A stretch of DNA of 64,000 nucleotides from CBDBND01 sp965262665 (GCA_965262665.1 CBDHFR010000002.1:372001-436000); one strand, 5' to 3'. Counted from the stretch's first letter, positions 1 to 10,213 are shown. Made by a program: numbers and translations. Notes: generated by a model not told the origin, from the letters alone.

Positions 1-171
1 TTTCCTCGCCAAACGAATACGCAGGTCTTCCGATACAGCCACGATGCCCCCGCCAAAGCGGCTATCGAATCAGTCCGCCAAGACCATGACAACAAAATTT
101 TGATTCATTCAACCTCGGAAACGCTCTAGGAATCCCTCAAATCGGTCCGTTTGACCGTAGTAGAAACCTCT

Positions 172-195
172 GGACGAGGTTTTCGGAAGGGACAG
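172..195. repeat. Partial end of the 80-bp palindromic repeat
   Basis: The stretch contains GAGGTTTTCGGAAGGGACAG, which matches the right end of the dispersed 80-bp element described at 196-275. It abuts that full copy directly, so the two ends form GACAG|CTGTC. No protein-coding call can be supported for bases 1-338. Confidence 0.6.
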
Positions 196-275
196 CTGTC
201 CTATACGGAAACTTCATCCGTCGATCTTGATGATTCAAACCGGCCAAGTGTGGATGATGTTTTTGAAAGGGACAG
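196..275 (+). repeat. 80-bp palindromic repeat, copy 1
   Basis: The element begins CTGTCC and ends GGGACAG. The outer ~27 bp on each side form an imperfect inverted repeat (left CGGAAACTTCATCC, right GGATGATGTTTTTG). The centre is asymmetric (GATCTTGATGATTCAAACCG), which gives an orientation. Full-length relatives lie at 4622-4700 (same orientation) and at 8765-8844 and 22290-22369 (opposite orientation). It carries no ORF of its own. It resembles a MITE or a REP doublet, but no parent transposase was recognised. Confidence 0.75.
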
Positions 276-338
276 GTCTTCTCTGACAATGCGGGAACGA
301 CGGTCGAGCATTCTCTATCGCTTTCTAATAGGTGCGCC

Positions 339-1485
339 TTAGGCCTTTTTCGTGCCGAAGATGTTGCGCTTGCTGTACCAGGCCGGGGTGCCTTCTTTGT
401 TCACGTCGAAGCCCACCCGTTCCATGTCGCCCGTGAAATTCATCTGTTTGTATTTCATACGCCAGACTTCGTTATTCCAGCGGTGATCTTTCTATTCCTG
501 GTACTGGGCAAACCGGGCCCGGCACACCGCGGCTTCCACCTGTGAAGAAGTCGATGGGGAAGTAAAGGCGGCCTGGGCGAAGCACACGATGGGCTTCTGC
601 GAATACGGCGCGAGACGTTTCAGCTGGAATTTCGTGGTGCAAGATATAACTGGCAACAATGTCGAAATGGTTGTCAGGAAAGTCCGTCTCTTCTGCTAGA
701 CCCTGTACAAAATTGACATCAACGCCCTGATCGACGGCGCGCATACGGCCGTAGCGGATCATCGGTCCGCCCACTTCAACGCCCCATACCTCGGCGTCGG
801 GGAACCGCTCCTTTAACGCGACAGAAAATTGTCCAAGGCCACAGCCCATATCAAGGATACGGGTCACTTTGCCGTCTTCCGGTACGGGAACCTGTTCAGC
901 CAAACGGGCGTGATGCTGATCCTGATAGTTGTTGGTCGAGCGGGCTGAATAAAACGCATTTGTGCCGTAGTGGTAGAGGTGCCCCGCAAATGGATTGCCA
1001 ACGTAGCCGCCCGGCTGCATGTGAATTTCATGTTTAGCGTAGTTTGGTATGTCGAGTTCTGGATTTAATTTGAGCGTTCCAGGCCCAATGTTGTCGTAGG
1101 CCTCCATTTCTCCGAGATAGGTTTCGGCATCGTCTGAAAATGCAAGAAAGAAATTCCGGTGCGCAAAGCGCTGGCTCTAAATCCTCAGTAAGGCTTCAGT
1201 GCCGATGATGTGGTCGTCTTCCAGCATTTCAAGAACTTGATCGAGCGGCCGCTCTTTCTTGGGGTTAAGGCCATTGGCTTGTACAATCGCGTCCGCCCTT
1301 TTCTTAGCCGCTTGCAATACGGCCGAACCCCGCCAATTGCGGAAGCCAGTGAGAAAATCGTCTCGATTCTCAGCATCCAGGGTCGGCAAGCGCTCAAGAC
1401 GGCCACGGGCGCCTCTGCGTTCGACGTCCGGCGCACCGGCCGTATTGGTTCCAGCCTTGGCCTTGCGGCCTGAGATAAAGGACAA
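339..1485 (-). pseudogene. SAM-dependent methyltransferase, decayed
   Basis: This is a class I SAM methyltransferase. Motif I is DMGCGLGQFSVAL, followed by an acidic post-I strand (VWGVEVG) and the motif FDIVASYILHHE. The reading frame is broken at least three times. An in-frame TAG at 1177-1179 joins two ORFs of the same frame. A frameshift lies near 540. After it the original C-terminus continues in another frame, with a TAG at 492-494 in the context QYQE*KDHRWNNEVW, and ends in NIFGTKKA at 339-341. The true start is uncertain: a TTG at 1485 opens the frame, but an ATG at 1538-1540 in another frame may be the original start. The substrate cannot be deduced. A divergent function is unlikely given three lesions. 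Confidence 0.75.
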
Positions 1486-1606
1486 AAGGCGGACCCAACG
1501 CCTACAGCGGCACCAAAAAAAGGGTACGACGATCCAGCATGTGATGTCTCCTATCCTATTAATTACGTATCGACGTGTAGGTCAGTCGTCCTAAAGGAAC
1601 CTTCGC

Positions 1607-4165
1607 CTAGAACGTGATGTTTGTCCTCATGCCAAAGGTCCGCTTTTCCTGAGGAACCACTGTCATACCTCGGAACGCATTGAATGAAAACGTGGGATGA
1701 GAAAAGTCAAGCCCAGCCGTAGCCCTTCTCCATGTCCGGGTTTGGAACAGGTTGCGGACGAAAAATTCAATCCGCAAGTCCTCCCTTTGAATTCCGGCCC
1801 GTACATTAGTGATTACGTAGGCATCACCGCGGGCCAAATTTTGGGATTCCGTCCAATAGCTCCCGCGATAAAGAAAGTCAGCTCGGCCATACCAGTCCCA
1901 ATTGACACTTAGCGTATCTGTATAGGTTGTCGCTAAGTTGCCCGACCATTCTGGGTAACCACCAATCTCCAGGCCCTTCAAGTTGCTAAATCCATACAAC
2001 TGAGCCGCACCGGTGCTGAAAAATTCGGTAAATTCATTATCAGACCAACTGACGTTAAGTTGAGCATCCCAATTATCGGTGATGGCGAATCCGGACTCGA
2101 ATTCTAAACCCCAAATCTCCTGACTCCCAGGCACTGTCACGCCGAGTGAATTTGGAAAGTCGTTCGGAATTCCATCACGGTCAGCAGGATCGAGGGCATC
2201 GCGGACCCATTGAATACTGAGACCGAAAGGACGATTAATCCACTCGTAATACCAACCGATCAGATTGAAACGAGCCCGGCCCTCCATCAAAGTTTGTTTC
2301 CAACCAACCTCGTAAGAATTGAGTTTCTGTGATGGTGGTGCGATCGAAAATGCACCAGCTGGGAGTTGTTCTTCGATCTGACCGCATTCTGATGTGGTTG
2401 AAGGCAGGCCTGTAATCGGATTGGTGTACGGGACACTGTAGTCCTGATTGCTACAGGTTGCCACCAGACCATTAGTGGTGCCCGGCAGTGTCCCCCTTGA
2501 GAACTGGGCGTAAATGTTGGTGTTTTCCGAAGGCTGGTAGCTCAAGATTACACGTGGTGTCCATTCTTTAAACTTGGATGAGAAGACATCGCCTCCTTGC
2601 TCCAATGTGCGTTTATCCACGAGATACCGGTTTTCCAGGTCGAGGGTGATCTCTTCGGTAATGTCATAAGACACAGCAGCGTATACACCCGCGACTTTGG
2701 CCTCGTTACCTGCCGTTGGTGGTAATTCGGTGAGCCTTGGCCCTACGGCGGTAGAGAAGAAACTAGCCTGGACGAGCAGGCCGCCGGCCCCGCTATTAAT
2801 GAAGGTTTGATCGTAGAGGGTTGTCCCCACTAACCAGCGGAACTTTTTATCTTGCGGTGAATTGATCCGCGCTTCGAGACTCCAGTCCTATGCAAATTTC
2901 GGATCAACTGCGTACCACCATGGACCATCGGTAGAATCATAATCACGCAAGAAGTTCATGCGAGCGTCGTTAAAGCCGGCCAAGACGTTGACAATATATC
3001 CTTCACCAAACTCATAGTCCGCGTTGAAGGTTAAACGGATCTGATTACGGATCATGCCAAAGGAATCAAGGTCCGGTACGTTCTTTTCCAAGTAAACGTC
3101 ACCAGCACTTCCAGCTAGCACATCTATCAAATAGTTCGGTTGCGCCCCGAAGAACCGTGCTCCAGTCGTATCGAATCCCGGACGCACTTACGCAAACAGC
3201 GGGGGCTTCAGCGACGTTTCGGTCGATAACAACGTTCGGCCCGTAACCGGTTCTACATACCCAAATTTCGGCACATCGCCACAGAGGCTTCGCACGGTGA
3301 AGAACGTCGCTGGGTTTCCGTCTGCATCTAAACGTTCGACCGAAGTGCCCGAGCAAGTGTCGGTAAAACGGCCACGAATGAGTCCTATGACCGGGGGGCC
3401 ATCTTCATCCTTTTGATAGTAAGCACGCAGCTTGAATGAAAGATTATCGTTCGGTTCTCCCTATAGAACACCGCTTATGAATTTTGATGATTCCTCTCCT
3501 AGTTTACCGCCGTCGGTGGCGGTCCATTCGCTACCCTGACTTGCTAGCCGCACGTTGAGTTGGTAGCCGAGTTTGCCTGTTATGAGGGGTCTTGATGTGA
3601 GTAGATTGACATCAAATTTATCGTAGGTGGCGCCAGACGCATCGAATTTGGTCTCGAACTCATTCAAGTTCGGATTCTTGGTGATGAAGTTGATGGCACC
3701 AGCGAATGTATTGCGGCCAAAGAACGCAGATTGCGGCCCTTTGATAACCTCAACGCGTTCCAAATCCTGAATACCGATTGTGCTAGCAGTCCCAAGCAGG
3801 AATATACCGTCAACAAAAACCGAAGTAGGCTGCAAGTGGTCTTGACCGCCCGATACCCCACGCAGCGCGATGGGAGAGTCTACGCGGCCCGGCCGGCCAC
3901 CGCTGCGACTGAAGAAATCAAGCCCGGCCGTTTGTAGAGAAATATCGCCGAGGTCGCGAAAGCCGGCGTCTTCAATGTCCTGTGCCGAAAATGCAGTGAT
4001 AGCGAGAGGAATTTCCAACAGTCGCTCTTCACGCTTACGTGCTGTGACGACGATTTCTTCTACTGAGAATTGTTGAGCCTGGGCGGATGTCCAGTAATCC
4101 GGTCCAAGCAGCAACGCAGCCGCCGTCCATAGTAGCCTCTGGCGTTTTCTCATGATGTTTCTCAC
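1607..4165 (-). pseudogene. TonB-dependent outer-membrane receptor with three in-frame stops
   Basis: The N-terminus has a signal peptide (about residues 1-30) and a TonB-box/plug start (EEIVVTARKREE), followed by plug motifs such as RVEVIKGPQSAFFGRN. The rest is a beta-barrel ending in an aromatic residue (MRTNITF). Length is about 850 codons, normal for the family. The whole gene lies in one frame, interrupted by TAG at 3461-3463, TAA at 3188-3190 and TAG at 2888-2890, with no frameshift. At the third stop the context FA*DWSLEARINSP is typical receptor sequence, so the stop probably replaces a Gln or Lys codon. The ligand is unknown; such receptors import siderophores, vitamins or sugars across the outer membrane. 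Point mutation is the simplest explanation, and readthrough of three stops is improbable. Confidence 0.85.
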
Positions 4166-4621
4166 TTTTATCCCTGAACTCCATGAAGGAGTAGGTATGA
4201 AATTTTAGGAACATGATTCAGAAATAGACAAACAATTAATTTTCCAGCTCATATTTGACTACAAATGACAATGAAACCTAATTTCAAGCTAAGCATCTAT
4301 ATTCCTTTTGTTTTTCTTCCTGCCTCGATTCAAGACCCAGCTGTAGCGTTTGATAGGCAATCGCGCCTGACAAAAGATCGATCAACATGTCCGACTTCAA
4401 CGCACAGGGAACCAATTGAGGCGATTGTGATGGCTATTTGGCATTGTCAGAGAAAACGGCGTTGAGTGTATGGATCACGTCCGTGGCGCACCGAACCTTC
4501 CCCTGTCCCTTCCGTTTACCCTATCCGCCGGTACTCGTGATGCAATCCTGCCCCTTCCGAAAACCGACTGAAACAAAGCTAATTCGCACTGGACTTCCAG
4601 CGGCAGGGAAGCGTTCCTTGC

Positions 4622-4700
4622 CTGTCCCTTTCGAAAACCTTATCCGCGGATCTTCATGATGCAAACCGCCTTGGCGTGGATGAGGTTCGCCAAGGCGACA
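4622..4700 (+). repeat. 80-bp palindromic repeat, copy 2
   Basis: It starts CTGTCCCTTTCGAAAACC and ends GCCAAGGCGACA, with TTATCCGCGG in the left arm and GTGGATGAGG in the right arm. The core GATCTTCATGATGCAAACCG matches copies 1, 3 and 4. It has the same orientation as copy 1. Confidence 0.75.
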
Positions 4701-4894
4701 TTCTAAGCTAGCAAGTGGCTCGTCTCCTTGCCGAAGCTTACGAACGCCAAGAAGAATATCCAAACAACCCAGGCCGTTCCCACCGGGTTATAAATGATTC
4801 ACACCTAATTTGAGGCGGATGAGGTTTCGGAAAGGACAACCCAATTTTGGTTGTACCACCTTACATTTACACCTCAGACAGGTGTAGGTAACGC

Positions 4895-4963
4895 TGGTTG
4901 CGGGCCCTCACAACCACACTTCATCCAAGTGAAGACAACGTTGGTTGCGGGCCCCCGCAACCA
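4895..4963. repeat. Triple hairpin: two near-identical GC-rich palindromes around a small stem-loop
   Basis: TGGTTGCGGGCCCTCACAACCA (4895-4916) and TGGTTGCGGGCCCCCGCAACCA (4942-4963) are near-copies, each folding as a hairpin with GGTTG/CAACC arms. Between them, CACTTCATCCAAGTGAAG forms a third stem. The block lies just 3' of the minus-strand lipid kinase gene, so on transcripts it could act as a terminator or RNA-stabilising element. There is no clear U-tract. The arrangement is reminiscent of REP-type repeats. Confidence 0.6.
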
Positions 4964-4998
4964 CTGTACGTAACCGATAATTGGCGTGAACCAGCTTT

Positions 4999-5889
4999 CT
5001 AAGCAGGAAACGTAAATTGTACGGGCTCATTGTCGATCTCTATGGCGGCGGGCAGACGTGTAAGGATATCGCCATCGGCTTGAACTGGTGCGTTTTTTCT
5101 CCCACATATGCGAATGTGCTTTCCAGGAACGATTTGAACATCTGGCAATCGAGGCAAACGGGCGGTTATTAAAGCCAAGCCATAACGCAACACGTTATAC
5201 CAGCCGGGGTTTTTAGAAAGTATCACTTGGAAACACTCGTCTTCCAGGCTGGCTGAAGGCGCAGCCGCGAAGGGGCCACCGTAGCATCGTCCATTGCAAA
5301 CAATGGCCGATGCTGCATGGTGGGTCTTTGCATCAATTTGAATTTTGTATTCTTTGAATCCGTAGACGAACGCCAAGCTCACCATTTCCCAAACATAGGC
5401 CAGCGGGCCTATTGCCCTTTTTAGAGGCAGGCGCACACCATCGACCACCTCCGCATCAAAACCTATGCTGGCCATCATCACGAACCGACGGCCATTGGCG
5501 TTACCCACATAAATTTTACGAAGAGTGCCAAGAGCGATGGTCTCGGCGATGCGTTCTGACTTTCGGCCTACACCTACTTCACCCGCTAAAACATTAGCCG
5601 TTCCTAGTGGAATGACAGCGAGCGCCATCGACTTGCCGCGAAGTCCGTTAACAACTTCGTTGACCGTTCCATCACCGCCAGCCACGGCGACCACATCTAC
5701 TTCATTGTCGTTAATCTGTCGTGTAATTTCTTCTGCATGGCCGGGTAATTGTGTGTCCCGCATCTCTACACGGCAGCCATACTCGAAAAGCTTTTGAATG
5801 ATCAAGTCAAGGCGTTTTCTTCGGGAACGGCCAGCGGTGGCATTAAAAATGATAACGACGTTACGCGGACGTGCACCAGACTACTGCAT
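4999..5889 (-). pseudogene. Diacylglycerol/sphingosine kinase-family lipid kinase, 5' end disrupted
   Basis: The protein has the DAGK catalytic signature GGDGTVNEVVNGL, PLGTANVLAGE and a C-terminal QADGD. This family phosphorylates lipids such as diacylglycerol at the membrane, in the manner of YegS/DgkB-type enzymes. Homology continues upstream of the first usable start (TTG at 5805) through VIIFNATAGRSRRKR, the nucleotide-binding N-terminus, to an ATG at 5889. The third codon after that ATG is TAG (5881-5883), and there is no ATG, GTG or TTG between it and 5805. The gene therefore seems to have lost its normal start region. A shorter product from TTG would lack the NxxAGR motif. It could still be functional with a non-standard start. 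Confidence 0.65.
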
Positions 5890-5986
5890 ATCTCAACCCA
5901 TGAACTATGGAAAAAATATTTCATTAATTTGGTTGCACGGCATTGTCACGTTATTGAAGTATGGTGAGACAAATTTGGTGTAGAAC

Positions 5987-6372
5987 TCAAGCTCAAGCGG
6001 CAGCGGTGGCGGTTTGCCACAGGCCCATAGCGTGGTTGCGAAACTGGCGTAATGTCTTTCGAGAAATCAGATGGCGTTGAACGTTGAAGGTATTGTAGAC
6101 GGTGGCGTGGGTAGAGAGAAACCGCTGCGCTGATCGAGCCGATTTGAAACGTTGCATGCGTCGTTCCCGCTGTCGGACTGGTAAGTGAGAATTCTCGGCC
6201 CGGTTGTTCTTCCTGCCACTAAAATCATGGTGCTTGGTCAGGCCCAAATCCTTCAGAGCAGCACCATAAGAGGGCAGTTTGTCTGTGATGAAGGTATCTG
6301 GGACAAAGCCTTGCTTTTTCAACAGTTTGCGCATCAATTCTAGCGCTGCGGTCTTGTTTCTGCGTGACTGAA
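5987..6372 (-). mobile_element. IS6-family element remnant (3' part)
   Basis: The 114-residue C-terminal part of a DDE transposase is nearly identical to residues ~117-231 of the intact copy at 18754-19449 (shared SYGAALKDLG, NNRAENSHLPVRQRERRM). Similarity to that copy continues past the stop into CAATAACGTGACAATGCCGT, which marks the element end near 5930-5960. The 5' half is missing and the homology stops near 6372. The residual ORF cannot make an active transposase, since the first catalytic Asp is absent. Confidence 0.85.
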
Positions 6373-6486
6373 CCCCCCAGCCGGTCGGTTACCGTAGACT
6401 AGGGCTCGGCTTGCCGCTTCATTGTGCGCTTCAGGACCTTGAGCTCAGGCCGAGAAATTGGGAGCGACCGAACCGAACCCCGACAC

Positions 6487-8764
6487 ATGAGTACTGTGCG
6501 GTCCAGAGAGAGATGTGTAGGCGTGAATAAAGGCTCAAACCCCTCCAGTGATACCCGCGGCCGTGACTTGGATGGACGGCGCGGTGCAGAGAACCCTGCG
6601 TCCAGCCGCGAACTCCTAGCCGGCCTGGTCGAGCGAGTGACGTTTCACAACCCCGAGAACGGTTTCTGTGTGCTGCGTATCAAGGCTCGTGGACATAGGG
6701 ATATGATCACTGTGGTGGGGCACGCTGCCGTCCATATCCGCCGGGGAATGGATCACCGCCTCGGGGGAATGGATCAACGACCGGACCCATGGGCTGCAAT
6801 TCCGGGCTCATTTTCTAAAGGCTTTCGCTCCATCGTCACTTGAAGGAATCGAAAAATACCTCGGCTCCGGGATGATCCGGGGCATTGGTCCGGTCTATGC
6901 CAGACGCTTGGTCCGCCTGTTCAGAAAGGACGTGTTCGACATCATCGAGGCCAGCCCTGAGCGTCTGCGGGAGTTCGAAGGGATCGGCCAGAAACGGGCT
7001 GAGCGGATTACATCGGCCTGGGCGGATCAGAAGATGATCCGCGAGATCATGATCTTTCTCCATCGGCATGGCGTGGGTACTGCCCGGGCCGTGCGCATTT
7101 TCAAGACCTACGATACCGATGCGGTGCAGGTCATGAGCGAGAACCCCTACCGCTTGGCCCGCGACATCAGGGGGATCGGCTTCCGCACCGCCGATCTGAT
7201 CGCTGAGAAGCTAGGCATTGAGAAAGCCGCCATGATCCGGGTGCGTGCCGGAATCTCATTCGCGCTGACCGAAGCCATGGGCGAGGGCCACTGTGGACTG
7301 CCCACCTCCGAGCTGAAGACCCTCGCGGTGAAGCTTCTCGATGTGCCGGAAGACCTTGTCGCCTCGGCCCTTGAGATGGAATTGGCGGAGCGGACCGTGG
7401 CGGCGGACAATGTGGCCGAAACCCACTGCGTGTTCCTGAGCGGTCTTTATCATGCCGAACGGGCGGTTGCCGTACACCTTCATCGCCTGAGTGGCGGATC
7501 CTTGCCCTGGCAGGAGATCGACGCGGCCAAGGCTCTTCCCTGGGTTGGGGCGCGTACGGGACTCACACTTGCGCCAAGCCAGACAGAGGCCGTGCGTCTT
7601 GCGCTGCGTTCGAAGGTGGCCGTCATCACGGGCGGTCCGGGCGTGGGTAAGACCACCATCGTCAATGCCATCCTGCACATTCTTAGGGCCAAGGACGTAA
7701 AGATTCTGCTCTGCGCGCCAACAGGCCGGGCCGCTAAGCGCATGTCCGAGGCCACCGGCATGGAAGCAAAAACCATTCACCGGCTGCTGGAGGTCAATGC
7801 CAAGACCTTCGGGTTCAACCGCGGCGAGGATAACCCGCTCGATTGTGGCCTCCTTGTTGTTGACGAGACCTCAATGGTCGACGTCATGCTGATGCAATCT
7901 CTGCTCAAAGCTGTGCCCGATGCCGCCGCCTTGCTGCTTGTCGGCGATGTCGATCAGCTGCCCTCGGTCGGTCCGGGCCAGGTTCTTGCAGACATCATCC
8001 GGTCCGGCACCGTTCCAACCGTGCGGCTTACCGAAGTCTTCCGGCAAGCGGCAAGAAGCCGGATCGTTATCAATGCGCACCGCATCAACGCGGGCCGGAT
8101 GCCGGAGTTCAAAGCGGACAGCGCTGATGGCGACTTCTTTTTTGTTCCGGCGGAGGACCCTGGACAGGCGGTGGAGCGCATCCTGACCCTTGTCCGCGAG
8201 CGCATTCCGAACCGTTTCAGGCTCGATCCGGTACGCGACATCCAGGTGCTGTGCCCCATGAACCGGGGTGGTGCCGGGGCGAGGTCGCTCAATATCGAGT
8301 TGCAGGCGGCGCTTAACTCTGCCGGAGAACCCAAGATAGAGCGCTTCGGCTAGACCTTCGCCCCGGGCGACAAGGTCATGCAGATCGAGAACGACTACGA
8401 TAAGGATGTCTACAATGGCGACGTTGGTACGGTCAAAAGCATCGATATGGAGGAGCAGGAACTGACCGCAGGGTTCGACGGGCGCACCATCGTTTATGGT
8501 TTCGGTGAATTGGACATGCTGGTTCCCGCCTATGCGGCGACGATCCACAAGAGCCAGGGCTCCGAATACCCCGCCGTGGTCATCCCGGTGCTGACGCAGC
8601 ACTATGCCATGCTCCAGCGCAACCTTCTTTACACCGGAATCACGCGCGACAAGCGTCTGGTCGTTCTGGTGGGCCAAAAGAAGGCCGCCGCCATAGCGGT
8701 GAAGAACGTCTCCGGCAGACGCCGCTGGTCCAAGCTCAATGAGTGGATGATCAACGGGCTCTAG
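6487..8764 (+). pseudogene. RecD2-like SF1B helicase, frameshifted and with a TAG
   Basis: The protein has the N-terminal oligonucleotide-binding region (VERVTFHNPENGFCVLR), helix-hairpin-helix repeats (GSGMIRGIGP, FEGIGQKRAERI), Walker A GGPGVGKTTIVNAIL, Walker B VVDETSMVDV and the SF1 C-terminal motif ATIHKSQGSEYPAV. RecD2-type enzymes unwind DNA 5' to 3'. There are two lesions. A frameshift lies near 6740: after HAAVHI the expected SAGEWITASGEWINDRTHG continues in another frame. An in-frame TAG occurs at 8351-8353 in ERFG*TFAPGDKVMQ, a position normally occupied by Trp. The final stop (8762-8764) touches copy 3 of the 80-bp repeat. The N-terminal start is uncertain. Confidence 0.85.
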
Positions 8765-8844
8765 CTGTCCCTCCCAAGAACCTAATCTACACCTTGGCCG
8801 TTTGCACCATGAAGATCGGCGGATAAGGTTTTCCAAAGGGCCAG
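8765..8844 (-). repeat. 80-bp palindromic repeat, copy 3
   Basis: The copy runs from CTGTCCCTCCCAAGAACC to GTTTTCCAAAGGGCCAG and is exactly 80 bp. It starts at the base after the RecD-like stop codon and ends at the IS110 relic. The core TTTGCACCATGAAGATCGGC is inverted relative to copies 1 and 2. Confidence 0.75.
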
Positions 8845-8846
8845 CG

Positions 8847-9043
8847 GCCGCGGTCAAGTCCGCGCCGCCCTGTACATGGCCGCTCTCGTCGCCAGCCGTC
8901 ACAACCCGACCCTAAAGCGCTTCTATCGGCGCCTCGTCGAACTCGGCAAACCCAAGAAGCTCGCGATCACCGCCGTCATGCACAAGCTGCTAACCATCCT
9001 CAACGCCATCGTCAGAGACAAAAAGCCATGGCAGAACGCTTGA
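8847..9043 (+). pseudogene. IS110-family transposase, C-terminal relic
   Basis: About 65 codons read GRGQVRAALYMAALVASRHN, then LKRFYRRLVELGKPKKLAI and end in ILNAIVRDKKPWQNA. This is the conserved C-terminal (Transposase_20-type) end of IS110/IS116/IS902 transposases. The catalytic N-terminal DEDD half is missing. The fragment is too short and lacks a start codon. Confidence 0.8.
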
Positions 9044-9135
9044 CAACTAAGACAGTCGCTCATCCGCTTGAACTGGGTATGAATCCTCCATAACTCCGCG
9101 TGGATGGAATTCTTGAAAGGGACAATGAATGTTGG

Positions 9136-9450
9136 TTAAGCCGCCGTCCGAGTGGTATCGGGCAACGCATCCCGCTCACGCATGCGGAACACGGCTTTCA
9201 ATACGTCCTGCGGTGAAAGGTCGGGCCGCACGGCGACAATAGCGTCTGCCGCCAAACGGCACTGGGCCACATAATCCCGTCCCGCGGCCCGGGCGATTGC
9301 GATTACCCGTGAGACAATGCCCTGAACATCATCAAGCACGATGTCTCTGCTTTTGTCTTCGGTTTGCTTTGGCGCAACAAAGGAGATGACTGACTGCATA
9401 GCAGTCGCGCCGTCTTCCTTAGCCGATCCTGTAATGCTCTGATTCATCAT
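9136..9450 (-). CDS. Small conserved-type hypothetical protein
   Basis: The 104-residue soluble protein is rich in Ala and Arg and mostly predicted helical. Its C-terminal half reads like a repeated helical motif (DYVAQCRLAADAIVAVRPDL, then DVLKAVFRMRERDAL). I do not recognise a family. Start choice: two consecutive ATG codons at 9450 and 9447. The upstream region holds a 13-bp direct repeat (TTACCGTCTTTATC / TTACCGTCTTTCCC). It may be a functional gene or a leftover; coding appearance is moderate. Confidence 0.45.
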   Translation of the reverse strand: MMNQSITGSAKEDGATAMQSVISFVAPKQTEDKSRDIVLDDVQGIVSRVIAIARAAGRDYVAQCRLAADAIVAVRPDLSPQDVLKAVFRMRERDALPDTTRTAA

Positions 9451-9895
9451 CTTACCGTCTTTATCTTACCGTCTTTCCCGATTTATTGTAGGTAGAGGTA
9501 TACACAACACAAGACGGCACTCTTTTCCCGCCCTTTCCCGGCGATTCGCGATGGTGTTGGCCGAATCGGCGACCGGACTATACGGCTCGAATCGGCATAT
9601 TGCCGACAACACCAGTCTATCGCATGACAGGCTGCCTGCTTCTTCTTGAAAACCTCATGCACAACAGAAGGGTTTGACGCTCATACAAGTCTGTCTAGAT
9701 GGAGTTTTCGGACAGGACCCCACGTCGATTATCAACCCGCAGCAACTCACGTTGCTTGTTCGGTCGCCACCGATTGAGGCGGACGCATTGACCCTCACCG
9801 AGCCAGACGTCAGGCCCGGACGTGAACAATTTCCCACACTTGGGGTGTTTAATCAGTCACAAACTGATTGAAAACCACTTCTATCGGTCCTCAGC
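9451..9895. other. Intergenic interval with a 63-bp inverted repeat
   Basis: No credible gene is seen. At 9552-9614 TGGTGTTG and CAACACCA bracket an internally repetitive region that contains GAATCGGC twice, giving a possible large stem. A degenerate right end of the 80-bp palindrome lies near 9690-9712 (GATGGAGTTTTCGGACAGG), and another lies just outside at about 9098-9122. A short plus-strand ORF at 9674-9871 has no coding appearance. Confidence 0.5.
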
Positions 9896-10213
9896 TCAGG
9901 TGTCTTCGGCGGGAGCATCTTCCGCTGCAGCATCCTCCGATGAGGCGTCGTCTGACGCAGTGTCATCCGCCGGAGCATCTTCGGAAGAAGTGTCTTCCGA
10001 TGGAGCATCCTCAGCCGGAGCCTCCTCCGATGGAGCTTCTTCTATCGAGGTGTCTTCGGCGGGAGCTTGTTCCGCTGGAGCGTCCTCCGATGGGGCGTCG
10101 TCTGACGCAGCGTCATCCGCCGGAGCATCTTCGGAAGGAGTGTCTTCCGATGGAGCATCCTCAGCCGGGGTGTCTTCTGCCGGGGTGTCTTCGTTCAGTG
10201 TTGTGTCATTCAT
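9896..10213 (-). CDS. Acidic tandem-repeat protein
   Basis: The 105-residue protein is almost entirely repeats of a 5-6 residue unit of the form (A/S)(E/D)D(A/T)(P/S), for example TPAEDTPAEDAPSEDTPSED. It has an extreme net negative charge, no Cys, no aromatic residues after the start, no signal peptide and no membrane segment. The preferred start is ATG at 10213 (MNDTTLNEDTP), with GGAG 12 bases upstream. The longer frame to 10309 has no such site. The plus-strand ORF over the same bases is a shadow. It should be intrinsically disordered; function unknown. The repeats invite length variation by slippage. Confidence 0.6.
   Translation of the reverse strand: MNDTTLNEDTPAEDTPAEDAPSEDTPSEDAPADDAASDDAPSEDAPAEQAPAEDTSIEEAPSEEAPAEDAPSEDTSSEDAPADDTASDDASSEDAAAEDAPAEDT

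Larger units (their letters stand above)
4166..4998. other. Gene-free interval with repeats
   Basis: No ORF here has recognisable homology. The interval holds half a copy of the 80-bp palindrome (about 4502-4545, starting CTGTCCCTTCC), a full copy at 4622-4700, a right-end fragment near 4814-4831 (GATGAGGTTTCGGAAAGGAC), and a triplet of hairpins at 4895-4963. A short open stretch after 4700 (reading QVARLLAEAYERQEEYPNN) may be a gene relic, but I do not recognise it. Confidence 0.6.

Noticed and set aside
1..171. Possible C-terminal coding fragment ending at a TAG near 130
   Set aside because: About 42 codons are open in frame 1, but no motif could be linked to a family. The evidence is too weak for a call.
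4265..4465. Plus-strand ORF of 66 codons upstream of the TonB pseudogene
   Set aside because: It has no recognisable domain and no ribosome-binding site, and its composition resembles noncoding sequence.
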